DNA of 14,389 bases. It comes from Candidatus Hydrogenedentota bacterium (GTDB taxonomy: Bacteria > Hydrogenedentota > Hydrogenedentia > Hydrogenedentales > SLHB01). Under the pieces are notes generated by a model that was not told the DNA's origin, made no database searches, and saw only the letters and a program-made list of their open reading frames with translations. Positions 13,994 through 14,389 of this stretch are shown in pieces (the first letter of the stretch is position 1; each line of letters begins with the position of its first letter). The translations under genes were made by a program, and so were the position numbers. Location of the stretch: the NCBI GenBank assembly GCA_003552485.1, contig PUMX01000283.1, forward strand, positions 1 through 14,389. The letters are read 5' to 3'.

Positions 13994-14389
13994 ATGAATG
14001 AGCCGTCAGCGCGGACCAGCGTGAACGGGACGGAATCCTTGGACGCGGCCACCATTAAGTTTCGGGGCGGCAGGGCGTTGAGCGCTGTGCCAATCGTCTT
14101 CTTTATCGCTTGGGCAGTTGTGCAGACCGGGCTGCTGCGTATTGGAGACGAGGCCGGTCTCATTGCCGGTATGTTGATTGGACTGATCCTGGGCATGCTG
14201 TTCGTGCGCGGACCTTGGACGCAGTACGCCAACGCGATCTTCGAGGGCATGTCGCAGAAGGTGGCCGTTACCGCCATTGTGGCTTGGCTGTGGGCGGGCA
14301 TGTTCGCGCAGACGCTTCAGGCGGGCGGTTTCGTCAACGGCTTGGGCTGGCTCGCGGAGTTGGCCGGCGTGGGACCGGCGCTGTTTCCC
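13994..14389 (+). CDS. NhaC-type Na+/H+ antiporter family protein, N-terminal 132 residues (runs off the window)
   Basis: The visible product has a polar N-terminus of about 25 residues, then hydrophobic segments at about 29-46, 55-71 and 90-107, and the start of another near the edge. The pattern AIFEGMSQKVAVTAIVAWLWAGMFAQTLQAGGFVNGL resembles the NhaC/Na_H_antiporter family, where a GM-rich loop precedes a helix ending in a Gly-rich turn. Such inner-membrane proteins exchange Na+ for H+; some relatives instead carry malate/lactate or other organic solutes. AAAGGGG lies 5 nt before the ATG. The frame is open to the last base with no disruption. The assignment rests on less than a third of a typical 450-500-residue protein, so the family is likely but the substrate is not settled. 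Confidence 0.7.
   Translation, partial: MNEPSARTSVNGTESLDAATIKFRGGRALSAVPIVFFIAWAVVQTGLLRIGDEAGLIAGMLIGLILGMLFVRGPWTQYANAIFEGMSQKVAVTAIVAWLWAGMFAQTLQAGGFVNGLGWLAELAGVGPALFP

Noticed and set aside
13704..13994. 96-residue minus-strand open frame upstream of the antiporter
   Set aside because: No ribosome site and no recognisable features, and it overlaps the inverted repeat and promoter-like hexamers. Treated as non-coding.

Overview
This is a GC-rich bacterial chromosomal window with ordinary Shine-Dalgarno-led genes. I see no phage, plasmid, insertion sequence, CRISPR, rRNA or tRNA signal. The gene mix suggests a Gram-negative, environmental, PVC/FCB-like lineage, possibly Planctomycetota or Hydrogenedentota: small entericidin-type and other lipoproteins, several sodium-coupled transporters, FHA-cyclase and HD-GYP signalling proteins, and large membrane GTPases. 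The lineage is only a guess; nothing in the window fixes the taxonomy.

Left part (1-1041): the 3' end of msrA (methionine sulfoxide reductase A) on the + strand converges on two very small minus-strand genes. These are a 57-residue double-CxxC zinc-ribbon protein and a 45-residue entericidin-like lipoprotein. A perfect 12-bp stem-loop lies between msrA and the lipoprotein. Between the zinc-ribbon gene and the next gene is a 358-bp non-coding stretch with an elaborate set of inverted repeats.

Signalling block (1042-3989, minus strand): an FHA-GAF-class III adenylate cyclase is followed, in the same direction, by an HD-GYP protein whose family signature is altered. Together they suggest a phosphorylation-sensing cAMP output next to a c-di-GMP-type hydrolase. 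A 625-bp leader region separates the cyclase from the divergent transporter genes.

Transport block (4615-7980, plus strand): two sodium:solute symporter (SSS) family permeases lie in tandem. They are only distantly alike and have no catabolic enzyme beside them to name a substrate. The 231-bp gap between them holds an exact 15-bp tandem duplication.

GTPase block (8318-13648, minus strand): in transcription order these are a secreted erythromycin-esterase-like protein, a membrane GTPase, a second membrane GTPase whose start overlaps the first one's end, and a small acidic lipoprotein with its own likely promoter. The overlapping GTPase pair, both with intact G1, G3 and G4 motifs and C-terminal hydrophobic segments, resembles paired bacterial dynamin-like proteins in layout. 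It is the best candidate here for a poorly described system.

Right end (13994-14389, plus strand): the start of an NhaC-type Na+/H+ antiporter, cut by the window edge. It is preceded by a divergent control region with a bulged inverted repeat abutting a TTGACA hexamer.
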